Shown here: piece after piece, positions 18,937 to 26,273 of the stretch
Layout of the letters: each line of letters begins with the position of its first letter
Position numbering within the stretch: the stretch's first letter is position 1
From: JAOTVV01 sp041602035
GTDB lineage: Bacteria > Gemmatimonadota > Gemmatimonadetes > Gemmatimonadales > GWC2-71-9
Assembly (NCBI GenBank): GCA_041602035.1
Contig: JBFIHA010000008.1
Span: forward strand, 1-64,000
Length of the DNA stretch: 64,000 bases
Direction: 5' to 3'
Made by a program: the position numbers and the translations under genes
The notes under the pieces: generated by a model
What the model saw: only the letters and a program-made list of their open reading frames with translations
Databases searched by the model: none
Told to the model about the DNA's origin: nothing

Positions 18937-19776
18937 ATGGCTATTCGCAAATTCCGACCGACGAGCGCCGGGACCCGATTTCGCTCGGTGAGTGACTTCG
19001 AGGAGGTGACTCGGTCGACGCCGGAGAAGTCGCTCGTGGGACCGATCAAAAAGTCGGGCGGGCGCAACAACCGCGGCCACCTGACGAGCCGGCATCGGGG
19101 CGGGGGCCACAAGCGCCGCTACCGGATGGTCGACTTCAAGCGCGGCAAACACGGGGTGCCGGCGACGGTGAGTGAGATCGAGTACGATCCCAACCGGTCG
19201 GCGCGCATCGCCCTGCTCGTCTATGCCGACGGCGAGAAACGATACATCCTGCATCCGCGCGGCCTGGCGGTGGGCGATCGGGTCGAAGCGGGGCCAGGGA
19301 GCGATATCCGCACGGGCAATGCCCTGCCGCTCCGGGAGATCCCGTTGGGGACGACGGTGCACTGCATCGAGCTCAAGGTCGGCAAGGGAGGCCAGATATG
19401 TCGATCTGCCGGCACCGGTGCGCAGGTGGTGGCCCGGGAAGGCAACCACGTGGCGCTCAAGCTCCGGAGCGGCGAGGTGCGGCTGATCCGCCAAGAATGC
19501 ACGGCCACGATCGGTGAGGTGGGGAATCCCGAGCATGAGCTGGCGAGTTACGGCAAAGCGGGGAAGACCCGATGGCTCGGGCGACGGCCGATCGTGCGCG
19601 GCGTGGCCATGAATCCCGTGGACCATCCCCTGGGCGGCGGCGAAGGCAAGTCGTCGGGTGGGCGGCCGCCGGTGACTCCCTGGGGCAAGCCGGAGGGTCG
19701 CAAGACGCGGCAGCGCAAGAAGGCGAGCACGAAACTCATCGTCCGCGGACGCAAGCGCGGCAAAGCCACGAAGTAG
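18937..19776 (+). CDS. rplB: 50S ribosomal protein L2
   Basis: A 279-residue protein required for subunit association and peptidyl transfer. It begins MAIRKFRPTSAGTRFRS and carries the RGVAMNPVDHPLGGGEG signature with the conserved histidine near residue 229. The basic C-terminus ends in RGRKRGKATK. Length and sequence are ordinary. It starts 4 bases after rplW. Confidence 0.98.
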   Translation: MAIRKFRPTSAGTRFRSVSDFEEVTRSTPEKSLVGPIKKSGGRNNRGHLTSRHRGGGHKRRYRMVDFKRGKHGVPATVSEIEYDPNRSARIALLVYADGEKRYILHPRGLAVGDRVEAGPGSDIRTGNALPLREIPLGTTVHCIELKVGKGGQICRSAGTGAQVVAREGNHVALKLRSGEVRLIRQECTATIGEVGNPEHELASYGKAGKTRWLGRRPIVRGVAMNPVDHPLGGGEGKSSGGRPPVTPWGKPEGRKTRQRKKASTKLIVRGRKRGKATK

Positions 19777-19794
19777 GCGGAACGGACACCGACT

Positions 19795-20088
19795 ATGGCG
19801 AGAAGCATCAAAAAAGGACCCTACGTCGAGGCCTCGCTCCTCAACAAGATCGAGGCGCTCAATGCTGGCGGCGAGAAGCGGGTCATCAAGACGTGGTCTC
19901 GTGGCTCGACGATTACGCCGGACTTCGTGGGACACACGATCGCGGTGCACAACGGGAACAAGTTCATCCCGGTGTACATCAGTGAGAACATGGTGGGACA
20001 CAAGCTCGGCGAATTCGCGCCGACGCGCCTGTTTCGTGGCCATTCGGGCAAGCTGGCGGCCGACAAGAAGGTCGGCACGGAGGCGTGA
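19795..20088 (+). CDS. rpsS: 30S ribosomal protein S19
   Basis: A 97-residue protein of the 30S head near the A-site finger. It begins MARSIKKGPYVEASLLNKI and has the family core KTWSRGSTITPDFVGHTIAV and GEFAPTRLFRGH. Position between rplB and rplV and length are standard. A GTG in its last codons could serve rplV, but the ATG at 20094 is preferred for that gene. Confidence 0.97.
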   Translation: MARSIKKGPYVEASLLNKIEALNAGGEKRVIKTWSRGSTITPDFVGHTIAVHNGNKFIPVYISENMVGHKLGEFAPTRLFRGHSGKLAADKKVGTEA

Positions 20089-20093
20089 GCACG

Positions 20094-20453
20094 ATGACGG
20101 CTCGGGCGATCCAGAAATGGGTACGGCAGTCGCCACGAAAGATGCGGCTCGTGGTCGACCAGATCCGGGGCAAAGACGTCAACGACGCGTACGCCCTGCT
20201 GAAGTTCTCAAAGAAGCACGCGGCGCAGCAGATCGAGAAAGTGCTGCGCTCGGCGGTAGCGAATGCCGAACAGGCGGCGCTCCGCAACAACGAGGCGTTC
20301 GACGTCGATCGCCTGTACGTCGCGTATGCCGTCGTCAACGACGGACCGACGCTGTGGCGCTACCGCCCAGCGGCGATGGGACGCGCGGCACCGATCCGGA
20401 AGCGAACGAGTCACGTGGAGATCCACGTCCGATCCCGGGAAGAGAGGGCATAA
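20094..20453 (+). CDS. rplV: 50S ribosomal protein L22
   Basis: A 119-residue protein lining the exit tunnel. KWVRQSPRKMRLVVDQIRGK and the RLYVAYAVVNDGPTLWRYRP loop identify it; the loop tip is where macrolide-resistance changes occur elsewhere. The ATG at 20094 is chosen because GGAGG lies 10 bases upstream. The GTG at 20085 would leave that site almost touching the start and add only three residues. Confidence 0.95.
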   Translation: MTARAIQKWVRQSPRKMRLVVDQIRGKDVNDAYALLKFSKKHAAQQIEKVLRSAVANAEQAALRNNEAFDVDRLYVAYAVVNDGPTLWRYRPAAMGRAAPIRKRTSHVEIHVRSREERA

Positions 20454-21113
20454 GTGGGCCAGAAGACACATCCCTACGGTTTTCGGCTCGGCATCGTCAA
20501 GCCGTGGCGCTCGCGGTGGTTCGCCGGAGCGGAGTTCCCGGCGTTTCTGAAGGAAGACGAGCTGATCCGGAAGTATCTGAAGACCCGACTGTCGCACGCG
20601 GCGGTCTCGGACGTGCACGTGGAGCGCAAGCCGGGCAAAGTGACCGTGACCGTCTACACGGGCCGCCCCGGCGTCGTGATCGGCAAACGGGGCGCCGAGG
20701 TGGACAAGCTTCGAGACGAGCTGGCCCAACTCACCGGGAAGGAGGTGGGGATCAACGTCGAGGAGATCAAGCGACCGGAGCTCGACGCACAGCTGGTGGC
20801 CGACAACGTGGTGCACCAGCTCGTGCAGCGTATCTCGTTCCGGCGCGCCATGAAGCGGGCCGTGCAGAACGCGATGCGGATGGGAGCACAGGGGATCAAG
20901 ATCCGGTGCGGCGGCCGGCTCGGTGGAGCGGAGATCGCCCGGTCGGAAGGGTATCACGAGGGCCGGGTGCCGCTGCACACGCTGCGCGCCGACGTCGACT
21001 ACGGCGTGTCGACCGCCAAGGCGCCGTACGGCACCATCGGCGTCAAGGTATGGATCTTCAAGGGTGAGGTCGTCGACGATCGGCGCGGCAAGACCTACAG
21101 CACGGGGGCGTAA
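20454..21113 (+). CDS. rpsC: 30S ribosomal protein S3
   Basis: A 219-residue protein at the mRNA entry channel with helicase activity. GTG start giving MGQKTHPYGFRLGIV. A type II KH domain spans about residues 38-106 and includes RPGVVIGKRGAEVDKL. The C-terminal domain has GGRLGGAEIARSEGYHEGRV. It starts immediately after the rplV stop. Confidence 0.97.
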   Translation: MGQKTHPYGFRLGIVKPWRSRWFAGAEFPAFLKEDELIRKYLKTRLSHAAVSDVHVERKPGKVTVTVYTGRPGVVIGKRGAEVDKLRDELAQLTGKEVGINVEEIKRPELDAQLVADNVVHQLVQRISFRRAMKRAVQNAMRMGAQGIKIRCGGRLGGAEIARSEGYHEGRVPLHTLRADVDYGVSTAKAPYGTIGVKVWIFKGEVVDDRRGKTYSTGA

Positions 21114-21116
21114 GCG

Positions 21117-21530
21117 ATGTTGGCGCCGAAGCGAGTCAAGTATCGCAAGCAGATGAAGGGCCGGACCAAGGGGCACGCGACCCGCGGCAACTCGGTCGCG
21201 TTCGGCCATGTCGGGTTGATGACCCTGGATCCGGGATGGATCACCAGCCGTCAGATCGAGGCGGCCCGGGTGGCGATGACCCGCGTAATGAAACGCGGTG
21301 GACGCATCTGGATTCGGATCTTCCCGGACAAGCCGATCACCAAGAAGCCGGCCGAGACCCGAATGGGGAAGGGCAAGGGCAATCCTGAGGGATGGGTGGC
21401 GGTCGTGAAGCCCGGCCGGGTGATGTTCGAGTTGGAGGGCGTGACGGAAGACGTTGCCAGGGCGGCGCTGTCGCACGCGGCGACCAAGCTGCCGGTCAAG
21501 ACGCGCATCATCACGCGCGAGGACGGATAG
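21117..21530 (+). CDS. rplP: 50S ribosomal protein L16
   Basis: A 137-residue protein positioning A-site tRNA. It begins MLAPKRVKYRKQMKGR, and the loop KPAETRMGKGKGNPEGWVAV contains the arginine that is hydroxylated in some bacteria (near residue 81). Standard length and position between rpsC and rpmC. Confidence 0.97.
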   Translation: MLAPKRVKYRKQMKGRTKGHATRGNSVAFGHVGLMTLDPGWITSRQIEAARVAMTRVMKRGGRIWIRIFPDKPITKKPAETRMGKGKGNPEGWVAVVKPGRVMFELEGVTEDVARAALSHAATKLPVKTRIITREDG

Positions 21531-21534
21531 GCGT

Positions 21535-21756
21535 ATGGCGCTGAAAGACGCGGAACGCAAGCGACTCGATCCCGCCAAGCTGCGCGAGTTGACGGATCGC
21601 GAATTGGAGGACGAGCTGGCGCGGCTCAAGGAAGAGCGGTTCCGGCTGAAGTTCCGGTCGGCCACCGAGGCCATCGAGAACCCGATCCAGTTCCGGATGC
21701 TGCGCCGGAACATTGCGCGGATCACGACGGTCCTGCGCGAGAGGAAGCAGGTATGA
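21535..21756 (+). CDS. rpmC: 50S ribosomal protein L29
   Basis: A 73-residue helical-hairpin protein near the tunnel exit. The core LRELTDRELEDELARLKEERFRLKF and the LRRNIARITTVLRER C-terminus match the family. It starts at the ATG at 21535, 4 bases after rplP; longer in-frame starts lie inside rplP. Its stop overlaps the rpsQ ATG by four bases. Confidence 0.95.
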   Translation: MALKDAERKRLDPAKLRELTDRELEDELARLKEERFRLKFRSATEAIENPIQFRMLRRNIARITTVLRERKQV

Positions 21757-22019
21757 GCCAGGATGCCCAGGCCCGGCGGCGGCGGAAGGTGCGCACCGGC
21801 GTCGTGGTGAGCGACAAGATGACGAAGACGGTGACCGTCGAGCTGACCCGCCAGTTCGCGCACGGCCTGTACGGAAAGCAGCTGACGCGGACGAAGCGGG
21901 TCCATGCCCATGACGACCATGGTGCCAAGGCGGGGGACACGGTCCGGATCGCCGAGACACGCCCGCTCTCGAAGTCGAAGCGCTGGCGGGTCGTCGAGAT
22001 CGTGTCCCGTGCGGAGTAA
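21753..22019 (+). CDS. rpsQ: 30S ribosomal protein S17
   Basis: An 88-residue OB-fold protein binding the 5' domain of 16S rRNA. RTGVVVSDKMTKTVTVEL and KAGDTVRIAETRPLSKSKRW are signature segments. The N-terminus has a short basic run (RRRRK). It is coupled to rpmC by an ATGA overlap. Confidence 0.96.
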   Translation: MSQDAQARRRRKVRTGVVVSDKMTKTVTVELTRQFAHGLYGKQLTRTKRVHAHDDHGAKAGDTVRIAETRPLSKSKRWRVVEIVSRAE

Positions 22020-22030
22020 GTGAGGCCGAC

Positions 22031-22399
22031 GTGGTACAACAGGAATCGATCGTCAGGATTGCGGACAACTCCGGCGCCCGGAAGGCGCTGGTGATCCGCG
22101 TGCTCGGCGGGAGCAAGCGGCGGTATGCCGGCATGGGCGACATCGTCGTGGTGACGATCAAGGACGCGCTGCCCGCCGGACAGGTCAAGAAGGGCGATGT
22201 CGCCAGGGCGGTGATCGTCCGGACGGCCAAGGAAACGCGGCGGCGGGACGGCAGCTACATCCGCTTCGATGACAACGCGGCGGTCCTCATCACCGACACC
22301 GGCGAGCCTCGGGCGACCCGCATTTTCGGACCGGTCGGTCGCGAGCTCCGTGAGAAGCGGTTCATGAAGATCGTCTCGCTCGCCCCGGAGGTGCTGTAA
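22031..22399 (+). CDS. rplN: 50S ribosomal protein L14
   Basis: A 122-residue beta-barrel protein at the subunit interface. GTG start giving MVQQESIVRIADNSGARKAL; the DNAAVLITDTGEPRATRIFG signature follows. Normal length. rplX begins at the next base after its stop. Confidence 0.97.
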   Translation: MVQQESIVRIADNSGARKALVIRVLGGSKRRYAGMGDIVVVTIKDALPAGQVKKGDVARAVIVRTAKETRRRDGSYIRFDDNAAVLITDTGEPRATRIFGPVGRELREKRFMKIVSLAPEVL

Positions 22400-22786
22400 A
22401 TGAAACCGCTCGTGTATAAGAAGAGCCGGCGCGAGAAGCAGTCGCAGGCCCCGGTGTCCCAGAAGATGCGGATCACCAAGGGCGACAAGGTGCGCGTCGT
22501 GCGCGGGGAAAATCGAGGGGCGGAAGGCACGGTGATCCGGGTCTTGCCGCGCAAGGGCCGGGTGGTCGTCGAGGGAGTGAACGTCGTGACGAAACACCGT
22601 CGAGCGACGAGCGCGAACGAAGAGGGCGGCATCATCACTTTCCCTGCGCCGATCGATGTGTCGAACGTGATGCTGCTCGATCCGAAGAGCGGGGAACCGT
22701 CGCGCGTGCGGCGGAAGAAAGACAAGGACGGAACCGTGGAGCGGCTGAGCGTGAAGTCGGGCCAGCCGATCCCGAGGAACCGGTAG
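22400..22786 (+). CDS. rplX: 50S ribosomal protein L24
   Basis: A 128-residue assembly initiator, about 20 longer than usual. A KOW motif (KGDKVRVVRGENRGAEGTVI) starts near residue 28, and VEGVNVVTKHRR follows. The N-terminal 22 residues (MKPLVYKKSRREKQSQ and on) are an extra basic segment. The ATG at 22400 directly abuts rplN, and no later start has a better ribosome site, so the extension looks real. Confidence 0.95.
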   Translation: MKPLVYKKSRREKQSQAPVSQKMRITKGDKVRVVRGENRGAEGTVIRVLPRKGRVVVEGVNVVTKHRRATSANEEGGIITFPAPIDVSNVMLLDPKSGEPSRVRRKKDKDGTVERLSVKSGQPIPRNR

Positions 22787-22793
22787 GTTGCAC

Positions 22794-23420
22794 ATGGCCG
22801 ACAAGAAGAAGAAGAAGGACGAAGCGCACGCGGATCCGGTCGCGGCACCACCGGCTCCCCCGCCACGGTTGCGGGAGCACTTCCGGACGACCGTCTGTCC
22901 CAAGCTCGCTCAGGAGTTCGGGATCGGGAATCCGAACGCGCTCCCGCGGCTCGACAAGATCGTGTTGAACGTGGGATTGGGCGAGGCGCCCAAGAACCCG
23001 AAGCTGCTCGACACGGCCGTGGAGGAGTTGGCGGCGATCACCGGCCAGCGGCCGGTCGTGACCCGGGCCAAGAAGGCCATTTCCAACTTCTCGCTGCGGG
23101 CAGGGATGCCGGTCGGAGTGCGAGTGACACTGCGCGGTGCGCGGATGTGGGAGTTCTTGGACCGATTCATCAACGTAGCCGTGCCGCGAATCCGCGACTT
23201 CCGCGGGTTCCCGACGCGGTCGTTCGACGGGCGCGGCAACTACACGCTCGGTATCCGGGAACAGATGATCTTCCCGGAGATCGATTACGACAAGGTTGAG
23301 AAGATCCACGGCATGGACATCACGTTCGTTACGACCGCGGGTCGTGACGACGTCGGTATGGCACTGTTGCGGGAGATGGGGATGCCCTTCCGCGGACAGA
23401 CACCGGTCACGATCGGATAG
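22794..23420 (+). CDS. rplE: 50S ribosomal protein L5 with basic/proline N-terminal extension
   Basis: A 208-residue protein that binds 5S rRNA and P-site tRNA. The core begins at LREHFRTTVCPKL (near residue 27) and includes RLDKIVLNVGLGEA and GNYTLGIREQMIFPE. Residues 1-26 are an added low-complexity segment with KKKKK followed by an Ala/Pro run, absent from standard L5 of about 180 residues. The ATG at 22794 is preferred to a TTG six bases upstream. Confidence 0.95.
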   Translation: MADKKKKKDEAHADPVAAPPAPPPRLREHFRTTVCPKLAQEFGIGNPNALPRLDKIVLNVGLGEAPKNPKLLDTAVEELAAITGQRPVVTRAKKAISNFSLRAGMPVGVRVTLRGARMWEFLDRFINVAVPRIRDFRGFPTRSFDGRGNYTLGIREQMIFPEIDYDKVEKIHGMDITFVTTAGRDDVGMALLREMGMPFRGQTPVTIG

Positions 23421-23434
23421 GGGGAGCCAACCGG

Positions 23435-23620
23435 ATGGCAAAGAAGTGTCTCGTAGAGAAGGCGAAGCGGAAGCCGAAGTACGGCGTGCGAGCGTACCAT
23501 CGGTGCGCGCGCTGCGGCCGTGCCCGAGCCTACCTCCGCAGATTCGGGATCTGTCGGATCTGCTTCCGCGAACAGGCGCTCCGGGGCGAGATCCCCGGCG
23601 TGCGGAAGGCGAGTTGGTGA
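23435..23620 (+). CDS. rpsZ: 30S ribosomal protein S14, zinc-binding short form
   Basis: A 61-residue protein of the 30S head. Cysteines C24, C27, C40 and C43 form the zinc knuckle of the type Z form, distinct from the longer zinc-free S14 of Escherichia coli. It begins MAKKCLVEKAKRKPKY and ends GEIPGVRKASW, both typical. It lies between rplE and rpsH, with rpsH starting one base after its stop. Confidence 0.97.
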   Translation: MAKKCLVEKAKRKPKYGVRAYHRCARCGRARAYLRRFGICRICFREQALRGEIPGVRKASW

Positions 23621-23621
23621 G

Positions 23622-24011
23622 ATGAACGATCCGGTCGCCGATATGCTGACCCGAATCCGGAACGCGTGCCAGGCCGGTCACCGGCGGGTAGACGTTCCGG
23701 TGTCGAAACTCAAGGTGGAGATCGCGCGGATCCTGCGCGAGAACCGGTTCATCCACGATTTCGCCGTCCTGGACGACGGGCGTCACGGCATCTTGCGGGT
23801 GTATCTCAAGTATGACGGCGATCTGCCCGTCATCCACGAGATGCAGCGCGTCTCCAAGCCGGGGCTTCGACGGTACGTGAAGGCGCGTGAGATCCCGCGG
23901 GTGAAGAACGGGCTCGGCATGGCCATCCTGTCCACACCACGTGGGCTGATGAGCGATCGTGATGCGCGCCGTGCCCGCGTGGGCGGCGAGCTCGTCGCGG
24001 TGCTCTGGTAG
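23622..24011 (+). CDS. rpsH: 30S ribosomal protein S8
   Basis: A 129-residue protein binding helix 21 of 16S rRNA; in Escherichia coli it represses the spc operon. It begins MNDPVADMLTRIRNA, and the C-terminal signature GLGMAILSTPRGLMSDRDAR is complete. The ATG at 23622 gives the universal N-terminus; earlier in-frame starts overlap rpsZ. Confidence 0.97.
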   Translation: MNDPVADMLTRIRNACQAGHRRVDVPVSKLKVEIARILRENRFIHDFAVLDDGRHGILRVYLKYDGDLPVIHEMQRVSKPGLRRYVKAREIPRVKNGLGMAILSTPRGLMSDRDARRARVGGELVAVLW

Positions 24012-24020
24012 GAGAGGATC

Positions 24021-24557
24021 ATGTCACGAATCGGCAAGAAGCCCGTCACGCTCCCGAGCGGGGTGACGGTATCGCTCGACGGGCGGCATATCTCCGTCAA
24101 GGGACCGAAGGGCGAGCTGTCGCGGACGCTCCCGGCCGAGATGCGGGTGACGCAGGGCGATGGGGCCGTGACGGTGGAGCGCCCGAGCGATGTCGGGCGC
24201 CATCGCGCCTTGCACGGGCTCACGCGCTCCCTGGTGCAGAACATGGTGGACGGCGTCACCACGGGCTTCAGCAAACAACTGGAGATCCAGGGGGTGGGCT
24301 ACAAGGCCGAGGCCATGGGGAAGGGGGTGCGACTCATCGTCGGATTCTCGCATCCCGTGGAGTACCCCGCGCCTCCAGGCATCGCGATCAAGGTGGAGAA
24401 TCCGACCCTCCTGACGGTGGAGGGGATCGACAAGGAACTCGTTGGCCAGGTTGCGGCCGATCTCCGGCGCGTGCGGCCGCCCGAGCCCTACAAGGGCAAA
24501 GGGATCCGCTACGTGGGGGAATACGTGCGGCGCAAGGCCGGCAAGACGGGAGGCTAG
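24021..24557 (+). CDS. rplF: 50S ribosomal protein L6
   Basis: A 178-residue protein near the sarcin-ricin loop. MSRIGKKPVTLPSGV is the family start, and the C-terminal RPPEPYKGKGIRYVGEYVRRK is the signature. Length and position are standard; AGGAGAGG-type ribosome site precedes the ATG. Confidence 0.97.
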   Translation: MSRIGKKPVTLPSGVTVSLDGRHISVKGPKGELSRTLPAEMRVTQGDGAVTVERPSDVGRHRALHGLTRSLVQNMVDGVTTGFSKQLEIQGVGYKAEAMGKGVRLIVGFSHPVEYPAPPGIAIKVENPTLLTVEGIDKELVGQVAADLRRVRPPEPYKGKGIRYVGEYVRRKAGKTGG

Positions 24558-24561
24558 CCGC

Positions 24562-24933
24562 ATGAGACCGTTGCGGAGTCCGAAGACGCGGCAGGAGCGG
24601 CGTGCCCGCCGGCACCTGCGGATTCGCCAGACCGTGCGGGGCACGGGCGCGCGCCCACGCCTGGTCGTGTACCGTTCGCTCAAGCACATCTACGCCCAGA
24701 TCGTCGACGACGAGCGCGGCATCACGCTGGCGGCGACCAGCGATCTCGAGAAGGCATTCGCCCCTGCGGGCACGGGGAAGACCGGTGCGGCACTGGCTGT
24801 CGGGAAGCTCCTGGCCACGCGGGCCAAGGAGCAGGGAATCACACGTGTCGTGTTCGACCGCGGCGGCTACCCGTACCATGGACGGGTGCGGGCGGTGGCC
24901 GAAGGCGCGCGAGACGGCGGATTGGAGTTCTAG
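24562..24933 (+). CDS. rplR: 50S ribosomal protein L18
   Basis: A 123-residue 5S rRNA-binding protein. RQERRARRHLRIRQTVRGTG and RPRLVVYRSLKHIYAQIVDD match the family, and the end FDRGGYPYHGRVRAVAEGARDGGLEF is typical. The start is the ATG 4 bases after rplF. Confidence 0.97.
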   Translation: MRPLRSPKTRQERRARRHLRIRQTVRGTGARPRLVVYRSLKHIYAQIVDDERGITLAATSDLEKAFAPAGTGKTGAALAVGKLLATRAKEQGITRVVFDRGGYPYHGRVRAVAEGARDGGLEF

Positions 24934-24937
24934 CACC

Positions 24938-25480
24938 ATGGCGCAAGACAGAGATCGCGGGCGCAAGGACCGCGAGTCCGACCAGATCGAGAACGTGATC
25001 AACATCAGCCGGGTCGCGAAGGTAGTGAAGGGCGGCCGGCGATTCTCGTTCAACGCGTTGGCCGCCGTTGGCGACGGAGCGGGTCAGGTGGGCGTCGGCA
25101 CGGGCAAGGCCAACGAGGTCTCGGAGGCCGTACGCAAGGCGGTCGAGGCGGCTCGGCGGTCCATGCAGCCGGTGCCGCGCGAAGGCACCACGATCCCGCA
25201 CGAGATCGTCGGACAGCACGGGGCGGGCCGAGTGCTCCTGAAGCCGGCCACGTCCGGCACGGGCGTCATCGCCGGGGGGCCAGTGCGGGCCGTACTGGAA
25301 TGTGCGGGCATCACCGACATCCTCACGAAGTCGCTGGGCTCCGCCAATCCGCTGAACATGGTGTGGGCCACGATGGATGGCCTCACGCGGCTGGTGACGC
25401 TGGATCAGGTCGCGCGGCAGCGGGGTGCGGAGCCGACGGAGTTGGACTACCGTCCGCGCCAGGGAGTGTCGAATGCCTGA
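24938..25480 (+). CDS. rpsE: 30S ribosomal protein S5
   Basis: A 180-residue protein at the mRNA entry channel. The core FSFNALAAVGDGAGQVGVG and the TIPHEIVGQHGAGRVLLKPA segment identify it. The N-terminal 18 residues are very charged (Arg/Lys/Asp/Glu). The ATG at 24938 lies 4 bases after rplR, and the last codons overlap the rpmD start by 8 bases. Confidence 0.97.
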   Translation: MAQDRDRGRKDRESDQIENVINISRVAKVVKGGRRFSFNALAAVGDGAGQVGVGTGKANEVSEAVRKAVEAARRSMQPVPREGTTIPHEIVGQHGAGRVLLKPATSGTGVIAGGPVRAVLECAGITDILTKSLGSANPLNMVWATMDGLTRLVTLDQVARQRGAEPTELDYRPRQGVSNA

Positions 25481-25817
25481 GAAAAAGGCCAAGGCGGCCA
25501 AGCGTGCCACCAAGACCAAGGCCAAGAAGAAGACCACGAAGACCAAGGCCAGCAAGGCGAAGGCAACCAAGAGAAAGGCCACCAAGACCAAGGCCACCAA
25601 GCGGGCTGCTGCCCCATCGTCGCCGGCTGGGACGGGTCGGGTGCGCGTCAAACAGGTCCGCTCGGGGATCGGCCACGCAGACACGTATCGGCGCACCCTA
25701 CGCGCCCTGGGTCTCAAGCACCACCAGGATGAGGTCGTGGTGGCAGACAACCCGTCGGTGCGGGGGATGTTGTTCAAGGTGCGACATCTCGTTGCGGTGA
25801 CCCCCGAGGAGGCGTGA
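25473..25817 (+). CDS. rpmD: 50S ribosomal protein L30 with long lysine-rich N-terminal tail
   Basis: A 114-residue protein; L30 is normally about 60. The recognisable L30 core starts near residue 54 (TGRVRVKQVRSGIGHAD) and runs through RALGLKHHQDEVVVADNPSVRGMLFKV to the end. Residues 1-53 are almost only Lys, Ala and Thr in KATK/KTKA repeats, like bacterial histone H1 homologues. The ATG at 25473 overlaps rpsE. No start codon lies nearer the core until inside it, which supports the tail being translated. Confidence 0.92.
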   Translation: MPEKKAKAAKRATKTKAKKKTTKTKASKAKATKRKATKTKATKRAAAPSSPAGTGRVRVKQVRSGIGHADTYRRTLRALGLKHHQDEVVVADNPSVRGMLFKVRHLVAVTPEEA

Positions 25818-26269
25818 TGGCGAAGAAGGAGCAACTGGGACTGCACAATCTCCCGGCGCCCGAAGGGGCGCACACCGATCCGAAGCGCAAGGGCCGCGGC
25901 CCTGGCTCGGGATTGGGAAAGACCGCCGGTCGGGGCCACAAAGGACAGCGTGCCCGGGCCAGCGGGAACGTCCGTCCCGGCTTCGAGGGCGGCCAGATGC
26001 CGCTCGTTCGGCGCGTACCCAAGCGCGGCTTCACGAATCCCTTCCGGATTCCGGCCCAGGCCGTGAATCTTCGGGATCTCGCCAAGGTCCCCGGCGAATC
26101 GATCGATCCGGCCGTGTTGGCCGAACTAGGCCTGATTCACCGTACGGACGTGCCGGTCAAGATCCTGGGCACTGGAGAGGCGACACGGCCCTACGTGATT
26201 CGTGGGTGCGGCGTCTCGAAGACCGCGCGGGAAAAGATCGAGCACGCGGGCGGACGGATCGAGGCGTAG
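25817..26269 (+). CDS. rplO: 50S ribosomal protein L15
   Basis: A 150-residue large-subunit protein. GPGSGLGKTAGRGHKGQRAR and RPGFEGGQMPLVRRVPKRGF are the N-terminal signatures; the globular C-terminal domain ends AREKIEHAGGRIEA. The ATG at 25817 shares one base with the rpmD stop. A GTG three bases earlier would add one residue. Confidence 0.96.
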   Translation: MAKKEQLGLHNLPAPEGAHTDPKRKGRGPGSGLGKTAGRGHKGQRARASGNVRPGFEGGQMPLVRRVPKRGFTNPFRIPAQAVNLRDLAKVPGESIDPAVLAELGLIHRTDVPVKILGTGEATRPYVIRGCGVSKTAREKIEHAGGRIEA

Positions 26270-26273
26270 ATCG

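Noticed and set aside
20085..20093. GTG start for rplV at 20085
   Set aside because: The GGAGG site would be almost in contact with it; the ATG at 20094 has normal spacing.
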